A DNA stretch of 64,000 nt from Adineta vaga (lineage: Eukaryota > Rotifera). This document shows positions 52,101 to 64,000 of the stretch, piece by piece. The stretch's first letter is position 1, and every line of letters begins with the position of its first letter. The notes under the pieces were generated by a model. That model saw only the letters and a program-made list of their open reading frames with translations. It searched no databases and was not told the origin of the DNA. Made by a program: the position numbers and the translations under genes. The stretch lies in NCBI GenBank assembly GCA_021613535.1, contig CP075493.1, positions 9,548,001 to 9,612,000 on the forward strand. Reading direction: 5' to 3'.

Positions 52101-54639
52101 AAATGTTCTGTTTATTCGTGCCAATTAATATGAAACGAATTTGAAATGTTTATATTCATACAATATATAGCTAATACAACATAAGGCGTACTTACCAAAT
52201 AACAAAAACTAACTCTTTCTTCTTCGAAATTTTAAAGCTTTCAAAATACGAAAACGTCAAATTACAACAACGGAGACTTTTGAAAAAAACGCAAGCCAAA
52301 TCATACTAACAGTTTGAAGTGAAAGAAATGACATCAAGAAATAAAAACACGTTTGTGTATGCAAATAGCGGCTGGCATCAATGAAGGGACAGGAGAAACA
52401 AGCTCGAGTATTTCATTATCGCTCGAAACTCACGTTTTTCTTGTTTTTTTTTCTACAAATAGATATATATTTTCCATTTGAATACGAATGTTTTGATCAT
52501 TCCTATACGAATATAACTAAGACACACAAAATATCAAATATATAAACAAACAAACAAGAATAAAACATATCTACATAGAGAAATAAAGAGCACAAATTAA
52601 AATAATAAAGTCCCATGCAAATGTGCGTTTAAAGAATGTGTATAGAAGTAGATCTGTTATCAATTTCGAAGAAGAGAAGAAAAAAGAGCACATGCAAGCA
52701 AATTCTATGAACAAAAAATGAATTGTTATTGTTGCTGTTTTTTTTTCTCGCAATAATTAGTAAGTATAGAAGTGAATAATGTGCATAGACAATCAAATTT
52801 GTTCAAAGTGCTATATATATGTATATGTAGATCTCGAGAATAAACAGAGAGAGAGAGAGAGCAAGAGATATGTAGACACAACGGTAGCAAAAAAGAAAAA
52901 CAATCAGGATTTGAATAAGTACGAAATGCTACGAGTTTCTAAGGATTAGTAGATAAAAAAATCAATAATTATGATGCAAAGTGAAAAGTTCTTTTTTGTT
53001 GTTTAGATTGCCTTTAGAAATTCAACAAAAATAAAAACCGAGATGTCAAGAGCAGCGCGATTATTCAACAACCATTGAGAACGATATATATATATATAAT
53101 AATGAAAAAGAAAACAGGTGGTAAGTGAGAGAAATAGACCGATCTACATCAATAATAGTGATATAGATACTTACAGAGAAGAATTAGCAATATTTTCAAG
53201 GTTATATACACACTAGATGATATATAGATATTTATAGTGTCGGGATCAGAAACAAATTAAGCAAGTATGTATATATATATATATATATTCACACATATCA
53301 CATAGGCGAAGAATTTTTTGTTTGAAAAACAGATTCTTTTCTTGCCCTCGATAGTATTCTATACAATGATTAGAAATCAATCAGTGAATAGAACTAAAGA
53401 ATGTGTTCAAAGGAAAGAATATATATTGATATGTACTGAGATATGTAAAGAATTACCTAGAACGTTAAACGATGTTTCTGTGCAATGATAACCATTTTGA
53501 CATATATCAAGTACTTGAGCATCATTATCAATAAGAAATGCATAGTGTTCGTCGAATTCACAACGATTTCCAGCAGCATTTTTTTCGAATTTCTTTCGTA
53601 TAGCTAAAATAAATAAGAAAATATCATAAATAAAAATTCTACAATATCATATCAAATAAATCAACTAAATTAGCAAAGATAAAGCAAGCATATATCATCA
53701 TTATCAGACACCATTATTAGTTAGAAAGAAGTCAAAACGAAACAGATGTGAACTATTTAATATTGCGTTTTTGTTTCAAAATTTTCATCTCGTTAACAAA
53801 GAAATATCAACAAGCAGCAAATCAATAAGAGATTTGTCTTTCACAACCTCTTATATATTAAGAATACATGCTACTGCTGATATTTACGAGCATAAATAAA
53901 TCTTCAAAAAAACAACAACTCGCGATTTGAGATAGATCCAAATGGAACATCACAACATACATGCAAAAACCTAGAAGAAAAAGCAGTAGAAGAAAAACAA
54001 ATGAATTAGTCATTGGTTGAGTAAACCATACTTTTAAAGTAACTGTTTTTTTTTCTCATGCATATTACATTATTCTCTGTGCATGATAAATAGAAATCGA
54101 AGAAAGAAATAGTAGAGATATTTGGCAAAAAGAAAAACGAGAGATCTTCTACAGACAAAAAAAGCATGCAAAGAAAAAGAAACGGATTAGATTAGTATTA
54201 ATTTTTCACAACGAAAAAAAAAAGTTATAACCGACCAATTTAGTTTCTTTCTTTTGTAAAGATGAATAACTAGAAAAAGACTATTGGTTTCGATATATAT
54301 TGGAACATAGCGAGAAGGAGAAGAAAACTGAAATTTGTTTTTAATGTTTTAAAATATATACAATTACCGAAAAAATCATCTGTTAATTGAGTATTAACAA
54401 CTAATTCGACTTTGATTGGTTTCCATGTTATTGATCGTTGTTCAAGAAAATTTCTTCGTAATACATTATGAATATTTCGTTCAATTGTTGATTGATTACT
54501 TGTTTCTAATAGCATTTCTAAATATTGTCATACAGAAGAATAAATCAATGAACATCATTATCGTTGTAGTCATACTTAATGGTACTTGTAAAGATTTCTC
54601 TCTATCACCATTGATAGTTGCTTCATTTTCATCAGTCAT
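49163..54639 (-). CDS. TASOR-like protein with DUF3715 domain and Gln/Ala-rich tail
   Basis: Exons (minus): 54639-54576, 54517-54368, 53603-53457, 51852-51740, 51685-51539, 51479-51392, 51338-50655, 50602-50012, 49963-49617, 49552-49163; 2721 nt, 906 residues, all phases matching. The N-terminal third resembles the inactive PARP-like DUF3715 domain of TASOR (FAM208A), a HUSH-complex scaffold for silencing transposons: ICQNGYHC, VLGHSKYGIYACKYADVC, WEGNVIIKMIVFK, FTSHCSVIT, IFLYEFEGREAIKRP, HHCLPYAIVSL. After an acidic helix and poly-Pro blocks, the C-terminal half is low-complexity with poly-Ala and poly-Gln tracts, resembling a transactivation or phase-separating region and unlike vertebrate TASOR. 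Introns 2 and 3 are long (0.76 and 1.6 kb). Family assignment is from motif memory, moderately sure; a TEX15/TASOR2 relative is possible. Confidence 0.72.
51853..53456 (-). other. 1.6-kb intron of the TASOR-like gene
   Basis: By far the largest intron in the window, lying inside the DUF3715 coding region. It contains AT microsatellites near 53080-53098 and 53272-53288 and a (GA)n tract at 52846-52861. No coding exon, transposon protein or hairpin RNA could be recognised in it. Confidence 0.5.
52846..52861. repeat. (GA)n microsatellite
   Basis: About eight perfect GA units inside the large TASOR-like intron. Confidence 0.8.
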
Positions 54640-54989
54640 TGTTGATTTGAATAGCAGAAATGATTGCTACAGAGAACGAACGAACAGACAGACATATTGT
54701 GTATCATTTGTATGCATTTTCATCCAATCAAAATCAAACAACAGTGTCGCCACATATACAACTTGTAAGTTCTTTGTTTTTTTTTCTCTGTCAAAAGCAA
54801 CAGCGCAGCGCAACACCACCACCAACACACCACCGCAAATCAAGGATGATCACAACTTTCTTCAAAATAACATAACAATCTATAAAGTAAGTAAAAATAA
54901 AAATTATTCGATTTGCTTTTTTACATAAGAAACAAAAAAGAGATCTTTTTTTCTCTAACAAATTATTTTAAAGTATTGAATAGACAAAA
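54640..54989. promoter_or_regulatory. Bidirectional promoter region, TASOR-like gene / NUMB
   Basis: Only 350 bp separate the two start codons on opposite strands, so regulatory sequence is probably shared. An unusual GC-richer patch (CAGCGCAGCGCAACACC, about 54803-54819) interrupts the AT-rich context. No specific factor site claimed. Confidence 0.5.
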
Positions 54990-56747
54990 ATGGGTGCCGA
55001 AATTTCTCATCGGCATCAATCAACAACGATAGGATCAGGTAATCATGCTACGACTAATACATTTGACTGCATGTGGAATTAACATCACAAAATTTGCATG
55101 TGTGACCTTCTTATTTTCTTCTTCAATAATTATTCGAAATTTTTCTTTAGATAATCTATCATCGGAATTGACTTGTACGAATTTGAAACAACAAAAGAAA
55201 CATTATCAAATGGATCGATTGAAACGAACATTTAGTTTTCATAATAAGAAAAAAGATGCTACGACAACGAATAAAAATTCATCAAATAAGAATGAAAAGA
55301 AACCAGTTCAATGGCATGATGATGATAAATCTGTTCGAGATCATACTTGTAGTTTTAATGTCAAAGTAAATGAAGACGATAATTCAGAATTTGATATTGA
55401 ATGAAAAACTTAATATTCATTTTAGTATTTGGGTACTGTTGAAGTTCAAGAATCTCGCGGAATGCATGTATGTGAACAAGCAATTCAAGCTTTATTAAAC
55501 GTAGTTAGAAAACGTTTTTTAATGTCTATAAAATAATTGATTTCTATTTAGCAAAAAGCTAAACATATCAAAGCAATTTTATATATCTCAGGTGATTCAC
55601 TTCGCGTTGTTGATGAAACAAGCAAAGGTTTAATTGTTGATCAAACGATTGAAAAAGTTTCATTTTGTGCTCCGGATCGTTATCATGACAAAGGTTTTGC
55701 ATACATATGTCGAGATGGTACTACACGTCGATGGCTTTGTCATGGTTTTCTTTCTATTAAAGAAACAGTAAGATTATACGTATAGATTTCAATTTGCAAT
55801 GAATTCATTTAGGGTGAACGATTAAGTCATGCTGTTGGTTGTGCTTTTCAAATATGTCTTGAACGTAAACAACAACGTGATCGAGAATGTAATGTTACTG
55901 TTGAATATACACCAAATGGAACATCTTTTACACGATTTGGTTCATTTCGTTCAACATCAATTCTTGAACGGCTAATCGATCCTCAAAGTGCTATTGTTGT
56001 TGGTAGGTTTGTTTGTCGTATTGAAGTCATTCATATCTTCTTCGAATAGAATCAGTTCCATATTCGACGACAAATACAAATTCAATCAATCAGAAACAGA
56101 ATGTGATCGAACGACCACGACCTAAAGGAAGTAAATCCGAGCCATTTGTTCGTAGTGTTTCTATGCGTGCTGATGATTTCAATCAAACAGCTATCGGAAC
56201 ATTTAAAAGACAAAGTTCACTAAGACCTGGTGATTTACCATCAATACAAGAAATGAAATTTAAAGATCCATTTACAAATACAAGTAATACAATGTTCATC
56301 TAAACTATAAAATAACTTTTTTCTTCTAAATCTAGTTATCGAAGAAGTAGAATCTCAAGTAACTATCAATGAACTTCCTAAAGTATCGTTATTTCATTCG
56401 TCAAATAATAATAGTAAATTATTTAATTCGATATTGAAAGAGAAACATGTACCATTGACTTCTTCTTAGGTCATAATCATGCACCTCTTCCTGTTACAAA
56501 CTTGGCAATCATTCCAGTTTCACAGAGCAACAATACTGAACGCGCAACAACGTCTCTAACGGATGCATTTAGTTCAAATTTAACTGCTCTTGTTCAAAGT
56601 AATCATCCAATCAATCCTTTTTCGCCATACGGATATTCTATGGCAGCTCAGGCTCAATCATCGTCAACAAATCATCATCATCAATCAACTATATTCACAC
56701 CTAAACGTGGTACCAATCCATTTGAAGATGATTTAATACGACGATGA
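54990..56747 (+). CDS. NUMB: NUMB endocytic adaptor
   Basis: Cell-fate determinant and endocytic adaptor antagonising Notch. Eight exons: 54990-55038, 55151-55365, 55426-55500, 55552-55767, 55813-56002, 56050-56283, 56336-56413, 56470-56747; 1335 nt, 444 residues. The PTB domain (about 70-210) shows [73 protein letters not shown] and [12 protein letters not shown]. Next is the NUMB-family basic segment ([11 protein letters not shown]). The C-terminus has NPF motifs ([18 protein letters not shown]) for EH-domain partners such as EPS15. The N-terminus MGAEIS, before the usual family start, resembles an N-myristoylation signal. Confidence 0.95.
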
Positions 56748-56856
56748 CATATAAATTTGTCAAATCTTTATTTTTGCTACCTCAACAAACATTTTTTAGA
56801 TTATTCTTGTGATCGTCTTGTATTTTATTTGTTTCCTTTTTTTGTTTATTAATTCG

Positions 56857-56889
<33 letters not shown>

Positions 56890-57471
56890 ACATTCATTCA
56901 CTCAGCTCTCTCTACGATTGTAATTTCAAATTGAAAAATTCAACTATGTCGATAATAAATCATGAAGAAACATATTAATTAATCTAACTATATCGTGGTG
57001 AATGAAACTAAGCAAAAACTTCAAAATTTCGAACGCATTTTTTTCTGTTATTGAGATTCAAATTGTGCGCAAAGATGTTCAACTTAATTAGATTGAAATA
57101 GAATCAATATCATGTCTCTCATCTCAACATTTGTTTTATTTCGTTTTCCTTTTCTTTTCTAAATTATAAATAAACAAACATAAATCTTTTTATAAATGTA
57201 TGTACGTGACAACAATGAAAGAACATAGAAGTTTGACATACAGGAACTGATCCGTACAAGGCAAAAAAGAAAGAAAAAGAAAAAATGTATACACCCAAGA
57301 CATTAAACTCACATATATGTATATATTCTGGAGATATATTAGCAGATTTGAGAGAGATGATGAACAACAAAGAAAAATAAGAAAAAGAGAAGAAAAGAAA
57401 AGAAAAGTTGTATTCTATCTAATGATCCAATTATATTCAGTCGATTGTTTCTTTTCATTTTGACAATAAGA
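56748..57471. other. Convergent intergenic with (CT)n tract
   Basis: 3' flanks of NUMB (plus) and TFIIA (minus). Contains a (CT)n repeat. The 57164-57539 minus frames are shadows of non-coding AT-rich sequence. Confidence 0.45.
56863..56889. repeat. (CT)n microsatellite
   Basis: About thirteen uninterrupted CT units in the 3' flank of NUMB, the longest dinucleotide run in the window. Confidence 0.85.
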
Positions 57472-58736
57472 TTACCAATCGGCGTCACCCATTGCTTTAC
57501 TAAATACATAATCACGTCCTTCAAGATGCATAACACCACTTTTCAATACAAATCGCCATTTATTCTTCGTACGTGATATCTTAAGAAGGATATACATTCA
57601 ATTATATTCTTCAAATTTCTATTCCTACCTTATCGTATTGACAGACAACAACATTTTCTGTATCAAACAATTCCGCTGGTTCATCATCACTAACATCATC
57701 ATCTGAACAAAGTGGATTGGGATCTTCTTTTCCTTCTTCAGTACCATCTTCATCATCATCATCATCGAGACCTTCGCCAGCATCATTCTAAGCAAAAACC
57801 AAATAAAACAATGTTTTTCTTCCGAATGATTGAGAACGATTAAAAAAGCGAATAAATACGTACTCCTTCCAAATCACTCTCGTCTTCGTCATCTTCATCA
57901 TCACCAACCTGTAAAAATGAAAGAAAGAAATGTGAATGAGAAAAAGTATTCAACCTACCGGTGGCCCAGTTCCATCTAATTGAAATGAAATTTCAATTAC
58001 TTTCGATTTTTTCATACGTCGACTAGTTTTCTTCGTCGATGTTTCTGACATAACTTCATCATTAGTTCCATCTAGTTGATTTGCTGTTTTCATTGGTGGA
58101 TTTGCAATATTATTTGAATTCTAAATGACAAAAAAGAATTTGTTTTGAGCAATTTTTTTTTCGCTCTTCGAAAAGATCTACTGTTGGTCTGGTGGGAAAG
58201 GTTGGTCGAATGAATGGTGTTGCACCCGAAGTTGCATTCGATAGAAGTCCCGGATTAAAAGTACTTGTAGCCGAATAATTTGTATTAAAATTCGATACAC
58301 CAGAATTAGATGCCTGTTGTAATCGATTGTTGATTTGTTTTAATCCTGTTGATTGTTTATTATTCAATGTTGATGAATGATTTGTATCACTGGATGCTGG
58401 ATGTCGATATTCTCGATTTGTCACTTGATCAACAATTGATGTTGACAATGGTTCTAATGCTTTGGAGTTTTCCAATCGGTCTAACCATAACTAAAAGAAA
58501 ATTAGATGTTTTTTTTTTGTCCAACTTCGTTGTTTTTTTCATAGGGAAAACTCTACATTTCGAAGTTCTTGTAATGTATGATCATCATAACCTTCTTCTG
58601 AGAGTGCTTCGCGTACTGCTGTACAAACATCATTAATCACATCTTGATAAGTTTTTTTCTAAAGAAAGAAGTTTTTCATTTTATATTGATTTATACATGC
58701 GTTATTTTCAATGCTTACAACATCGTTCACAGCCAT
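57472..58736 (-). CDS. GTF2A1: Transcription initiation factor IIA alpha/beta
   Basis: Large TFIIA subunit; stabilises TBP on the TATA box. Seven exons (minus): 58736-58719, 58658-58557, 58490-58182, 58120-57959, 57908-57864, 57787-57629, 57579-57472; 903 nt, 300 residues. N-terminal four-helix-bundle half: TYQDVINDVCTAVREALSEEG, LQELRNLWLDRLENSKAL. A variable Asn/Ser/Thr linker and an acidic stretch follow (DEDDEDESDLEG, DDDVSDDEPAELFDTENV). The C-terminal beta-barrel half is VVVCQYDKISRTKNKW, GVMHLEGRDYVFSKAMGD, ending DADW. Both ends and the acidic DDVSDDE block are diagnostic. Family members are cleaved into alpha and beta by taspase; no clear site was identified. Confidence 0.96.
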
Positions 58737-59314
58737 CGTTCATTCGTTTGAATTAAAACTGTATGAAAAAAAATTTTTCATTAAATTAATAAATAAACAA
58801 ATTTTTGGTTAGACTCTTTTACGTATGTAAGTGAGTCTGACGAAAGTTTCTCCAGCAGAAATGTTCCTTTTATACTCGTGCTCCCCTCTAATATAGACAA
58901 CGAAAGTTATGGCTAGCTTTTCTTGCTAGAATCAAGCGCCACATACAATGAGAAATTCTTATTGCTAGTTGCGCTATATATAAATGGAAAAAAACTACAC
59001 GAATATTATTGGTGGAGATTAAAGAGAGTTCTTATTACATGTATAGTATATGCATGCATGAAGATATTGTTAGATAATCAGCGATGAATTACTTTTGAAA
59101 ATTATTCTATAAAAATATGCATGTTAGAGAATAAACGGATAAACTGATTGGTTGATGATTGAAATTGCTTGATATCAAGTTTGTAGAATATATGATTATT
59201 TGTTAGTTTATCTATATACCTTTTCGAAAAGGATTAAACATATTTGTCCGATATTCTCAAGAATAATTCAGTTTGTTTTCTTTTTAGATATTGAAATTTC
59301 TTTGGAAACAACAG
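58737..59314. other. Divergent intergenic, TFIIA / importin-9
   Basis: Promoters of two divergent genes. A TTTTCTTTTTAG acceptor-like site ends at 59287, 27 nt before the importin-9 ATG, pointing to a spliced or trans-spliced leader. Confidence 0.45.
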
Positions 59315-62300
59315 ATGGAATCAATAGCCGATCTTCGTTCAATGATTGAACAAACATTAACAATGATTATAACACCAGACCAACAATTAATTGAAAAGGG
59401 TCAAACACAATTACAGGCATTAGAATTATTAGATTCATATACTTTAGCATTAACAGAAATCTCAATTGATAATACACGTGACATCAGTATACGACAATTA
59501 GCTGGTGTTTTACTTCGAAAATATGTTAGTAAACATTGGACACGAGATATTGAAAGTTTTATTGAACCAGAAGTTCCTGAACAAATGAAAAGTCAGATAC
59601 GTCGTATACTTCCTCATGGTTTAAATGAACCAAATCATCGACTTCGCGTTGGTCTTGCTTGTGTTATTTCAGCTGTTGCTGAATGGGATTGTCCAGAATC
59701 TTGGCCTGAATTATTACCATTCTTAATTGACTCATTAAAATCAACAAATAAATCATTAATTCATGGTTCAATACGTGTTCTAACAGAAATTGTTCGTGAT
59801 CTTGATGATCGACAATTACCTGTTGTTCTACCATTACTTCTTCCAGAAATGTATCGTTTAATGGTATCTAATGATTTTAGTTTACGTATTCGTACACGTG
59901 CAATTGGAATTTTTACATTACTTGTATCACTTGTACATGATATTAATGAACATGATCGAATCTTATCGGTTGGATATATTCTCCCATATCTATCACATTA
60001 TTGTGAAGCATTCAAACGTTTTCTTGTTGCGCCCGATTCATCTTTAATGACAGATACAGGTTGTCGAATTGAAACGATTCGTGCCTTAACATTATTATTT
60101 AAAAGTTTTCCGAAATTAATGCAACAAAATGCTGCGGAATTATTACAATCAGTCTGGACTTGTTTAACATCAAATACAGAAAATTATGTTGCAACTGTTG
60201 TTTATAAACACGGAGAAATGGATGCATCTGTTGATTCGGATGGTAATGAAATTCGATATTTGTACTTCTTCGTTCTCATTCATTGTGGGTTTTTTGTTTT
60301 TCTATTCAAATAGGTGAAACATTAAGTTTCGAATGTTTAATTTACAGTTTATTTGAATTTGTACAAGTTTTAATGGATTTACCCACATATAAGAATTCAG
60401 TAAAAACATCCATGGAAGAATTATGTTATTATTTAATATTATGTATGCAAATAACTGAAGAAGAAGTAGATCATTGATTTTATTGTTTTAATATGAAATA
60501 ATTTCTTGTTTCATGATTAGTATGATTCATGGTCAAAAAATGTTTCACGCTATGTCGAAGATGAAAGTGATGATTCATTTTCTCATTCTGTCAGATTATC
60601 TGCTTTAGAATTACTTCTTGTATGAATTCTTTAGTCTTTTGATTTTCTTGAAACAAATTACACGTTTGATTTCTATTTAGTCAATTACAAATGAATTCAA
60701 AAAAGAAGCTGGAATCGGTCTTTGGAAAGCTGTTCAGTAAGTTCAAATGATTTGGATTAATTGAAATTTTCGTTTTTTTTCTCTGTCATCTATATGAGGT
60801 TACGTGTATACTTTAGTAAAATTCATCGTCTCGAGTACATATGAATAAAGAATGCAATTGAACAAGCATATGTTTGCATAATCGTATGCAAAAACACTTG
60901 AATAGAGATTGTTAATCGAATGAAAAATAATAAATCGATAGAAATCAGACGTTCTCAATCGCGTCGATCTTTTTTGTTTTTGTTGTGAATACATATTTCA
61001 ATATTTCAGTGTGCTTTAAATATGGAAGAGAAAAACAAATGATCGAACTTATTTTCGTAACAAGCAACAGAAATTCAAGTGATTAATATGTTTCTGTTGT
61101 ATACTATAATAAACGTACATGTCGTTAAGTTTCTCTTTGATGAACTCGTCTGATAAATCAAACTCCTATATTTCAATATAAACGAATTCATCTTCCTCTA
61201 CTTTAGTCGTCATCTATCTCATGCTGAAGCATTAAAAACACATAATTCATCTCGATGGTGGAAATTACATGAAGCTTGTCTGTTAGCAATGGGTCGATGT
61301 AAACAATTATTAAATGATATGTTAGTAACAGGATATGTGAAAATTGATCTTGATGCTTTTGTGCGACAAGTACCACTAGCAGATTTATCACAATTTGGTA
61401 TGAAAAACGAACATTCTTTTTCTTTAGTATCTTTTATTTTATTTAGATTATCCATATCTTGTATGTCAAGCCGCTCTATTTGCTGGACGTTTTTCACGTT
61501 CATTAAGTCCCGAAGTCAATCGAATGTAAGCTGAACACGATTTCATTCAATTTTAGTGGTGCGAAATTTTCGTGTAAAGTTTCTTAGATGGAATCTGTCA
61601 ATTATTAGAAAATGCTCAACATCCAATTATAAATCTTTCTTCCTTACGAGCATTCTATTAGTAAGTATGGATTACGAAGAAAACTTATGCGATATAAACA
61701 AATTAAAATTTAGTTATTGTGAAGAAGTTGGTGTCGAACAAACTAATGATGTTGTAGCATATCTTCCGCGAATATTCGAAGGTATATTGGCAACAATGAG
61801 TCGTATACCACAATCGGCATATATATGGCCATTGGAATCATTAGCAATATTGATTAGTGTTGATGAAAATTTTGTAGCAACAATTGAACATCGTTTATCA
61901 CCATTAGCTATTGAATTGTTTGTTAATTATATTCAAGATCCATTAATAAATGGAGAAACAACAGCGTAATTCTTGTTTTTTTAAATATCAATAACTTCTC
62001 TTTCTTTGTGCTTTTAGAATTCTTAAAGGTCTTGTTCATAATAATAAAGTATCGAGTTCGATTCAAGAACGACTTATTCCATTAGTACAATCGATTCTTG
62101 AAAACAATTCTGCATCATCAACATTACCGCGTATTGCACCAAGTTTAGCCTTTTCTGTCCTTGATCTCTTAACAACTGTTCTTCGTTCATTAAATCCACC
62201 AATAAATTCTAATTTATTACATCAAACATTTCCTGTTGTTGTTCATTTACTTTTAACAAGTGATGATCAACAAATTTTAATCAATGGTGGAGAATGTTTA

Positions 62301-63474
62301 TGTGCATTTCTTTCATGTGTATCCGTCGATTTATTTCAATGGACAGATCCAAAAACGAATATCTCAAGTATCGAATATATTTTACAAATTCTTGCAAAAT
62401 TTCTCGATCCAAAAACACCAGAAAATTGTTGTACATTTATTGGAAAATTAATTCGAGGTTTCATTCGAGAAATCAATAAAACCAATCAACCAAGTTTACT
62501 TGGAGATACACTAGGACAAATACTTAAAGCAGTTTTAGCAAAACTTCAAAGTAAGAGTTTTGCTATGGTGAACAAAAACAAAATGATGTTTTTTTTTTTG
62601 CATAGGTTCTCAAGTTCTTAGTGTGCAACAAAGTTTAATTGTTGTATTTGCACATTTAATTCAAAATAATCTTAATGATGTAGTAAATTTTCTTAATTCT
62701 ACACCTGGACCTCAAGGTAGTAGTGCATTTGATTTTGTTATGTATCAATGGGTTACGAAACAACATCTTTTCGCTGGTCCTTATGATATCAAAGTCAGGT
62801 AAAGCTTCGTTTTGTTTTTGTTCGATTTTTAACAGATAGCTTTGCAAAGAAAATCATATATCTATTTTAGTATTATTGCATTAACTGGTTTATTAGAATA
62901 TGCAATGACCAATAATGATGTACGTTTTCAAACTTTAATTGTTCCAGGTGATCAAATTGTTTATCAACAAGCAGGTCAATCGATATCTCATCGTACACGT
63001 TCGAGAACATCGAAACAACCTGAACAATGGACGCGTGTTCCATTAGTTGTCAAATTATTTAAAATTCTTGTTCTGGAATTACAAAATCAAATCAATACAA
63101 GAAAAGAACTTGAAGAAGATATGAATTTTGATGATGATGACGATGACGATGAAGATGCGGATAATGATGGTAATGATGATATTACAGTAGAAAAAGAAGG
63201 TGATAATGAATCGAATCTATTGAAAGCAACTGATGATGAAACAACAAAATATCTGGAACGTTATGATAATTTACTTGATGATGTATTTGATTATGAATTT
63301 TTTCAAGAAAAAGATCCCGATGCATTTCATGATCCATTAATGCAAGTCGATTTACTTGATTATTTAAAAGAACGCTTACGTTTATTTGCTACACATGCAT
63401 GGTTTGCCATATTTCAACAACATTTGAATGTTATTGAACGTAGTGCATTACAAAAAATCACGGTACTCCCATGA
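59315..63474 (+). CDS. IPO9: Importin-9
   Basis: Karyopherin-beta nuclear import receptor for histones, actin and ribosomal proteins. Exons: 59315-60242, 60314-60465, 60521-60619, 60681-60736, 61207-61397, 61447-61525, 61580-61660, 61714-61965, 62018-62550, 62606-62798, 62871-63474; 3168 nt, 1055 residues (human 1041). Importin-beta N-terminal domain with IRQLAGVLLRKYV and PHGLNEPNHRLR; HEAT repeats with WDCPESWPELLPF, IHGSIRVLTEIVRDL, VDSDGETLSFECL; FVMYQWVTKQHLF; RTRSRTSKQPEQWTRVPL. The Asp/Glu-rich loop near residue 945 (DDDDDDDEDADND) matches the acidic loop in human IPO9. The 470-nt intron 60737-61206 is long for this gene. Confidence 0.96.
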
Positions 63475-63612
63475 TATGAACGAAACGAAAAGTAAACAGT
63501 GAGTTTCATCATTCCAACAATTTCCTTTTCTTTTTCTCTCATTCACATTTTTGTATTTTTTGTAAACTATTAAAAATAGAATTGAATTCTTTGAATATTT
63601 TTCTTTTGTCTT

Positions 63613-64000
63613 TTATTTTGTAGAAAGAAAATACGTAGAGAAACGATTCAAAAGTAGATAGAGTAATTCGAGAAGTTCGACGAAACCGATGAGACTTATA
63701 CCGATCCATAAACCTAAAATAAACATGAGAAGAAGTTTAATTCGATACATTCTTTTCGATAAATGAAACCTGTTTGTCCTCCGATACTTGATATGAGATC
63801 AATCCATGTATAGACAGCAGATTCAGTTAAGATTTCTGTTGGATAAGGACTTGCCGTAATTTCTACAACGAGAATATTATCACGTATTAATGACTGTTGA
63901 AATTTATTGAAATAAGTATTCATCTTTTCATTTCGACGGAAATGCTTTTGAACGCGTTGAAAAACGTTTTTATATGAGTTGATATTCGGATAATTTGCAT
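63613..64000 (-). CDS. DEG/ENaC (ASIC-like) sodium channel, C-terminal end only
   Basis: Amiloride-sensitive cation channel family, plasma membrane. Partial; the upstream part lies beyond the window. Two exons (minus): >64000-63770 and 63713-63613. Seen: the extracellular-to-TM2 region ILVVEITASPYPTEILTESA, YTWIDLISSIGGQTG, then GLWIGISLIGFVELLELLYL (TM2 with the GxS-like selectivity segment G-I-S) and a short cytosolic tail ending FLSTK. The joining codon (G plus GT, Gly) restores GGQTGLWIG, the DEG/ENaC hallmark. The channel's ligand or stimulus cannot be told from this end. Confidence 0.9.

Overview
This is nuclear DNA of a small-genome animal: AT-rich (about 30% GC by eye), with many introns of roughly 50-65 nt bounded by GT...AG, and animal-specific genes (NUMB, a MIG-10/RIAM/lamellipodin protein, PRDM1-type zinc fingers, a TASOR-like protein, a DEG/ENaC channel). 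Compact genes, tiny introns and a tightly packed head-to-tail gene cluster with splice-acceptor-like sequence just before start codons fit a bdelloid rotifer (Adineta/Rotaria type). That taxon is an inference; nothing here proves it. Exon models were built by hand from splice consensus, phase arithmetic and similarity to known protein families. In almost every multi-exon gene the joined lengths are exact multiples of three.

Layout. 1-3.7 kb (-): MRL adaptor, C-terminal end off the window. 5.1-5.5 kb (-): small, possibly acylated protein. 6.7-8.2 kb (-): proline-rich/coiled-coil protein. 8.7-12.8 kb (-): very long thymine-DNA glycosylase (14 exons). 13.7-14.6 kb (+): Rab7. 15.3-16.3 kb (-): PRDM1-like zinc fingers without a SET domain. 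17.8-20.7 kb (+): MCM7. 21.3-28.0 kb (-): NWD-type NACHT/WD protein with one frameshift. 28.6-31.0 kb (+): glucosidase II beta. 31.2-33.8 kb (-): Ser/Thr/Pro-rich protein. 34.4-35.9 kb (+): DNAJB12/14. 36.5-37.8 kb (-): ADP/ATP carrier with an apparent 2-nt microexon.

38.5-44.7 kb (+) is the most unusual region. A ubiquitin-like/RBR E3-type gene is followed by three tandem USP-type deubiquitinase paralogues. Gaps are only 89, 22 and 59 nt. Two internal start codons are immediately preceded by a TTTTAG acceptor-like sequence, which suggests an operon resolved by trans-splicing. The last USP carries a 4-nt frameshift.

47.0-48.6 kb (+): GRAM-domain membrane protein. 49.2-54.6 kb (-): TASOR-like DUF3715 protein with a glutamine-rich tail, divergent from NUMB (55.0-56.7 kb, +). 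57.5-58.7 kb (-): TFIIA alpha/beta. 59.3-63.5 kb (+): importin-9. 63.6 kb to the end (-): C-terminus of a DEG/ENaC channel.

Most genes are unrelated housekeeping or signalling loci. The functional grouping worth testing is the E3/deubiquitinase cluster. Two chromatin/DNA genes (the TDG and the TASOR-like gene) are also unusual in architecture.
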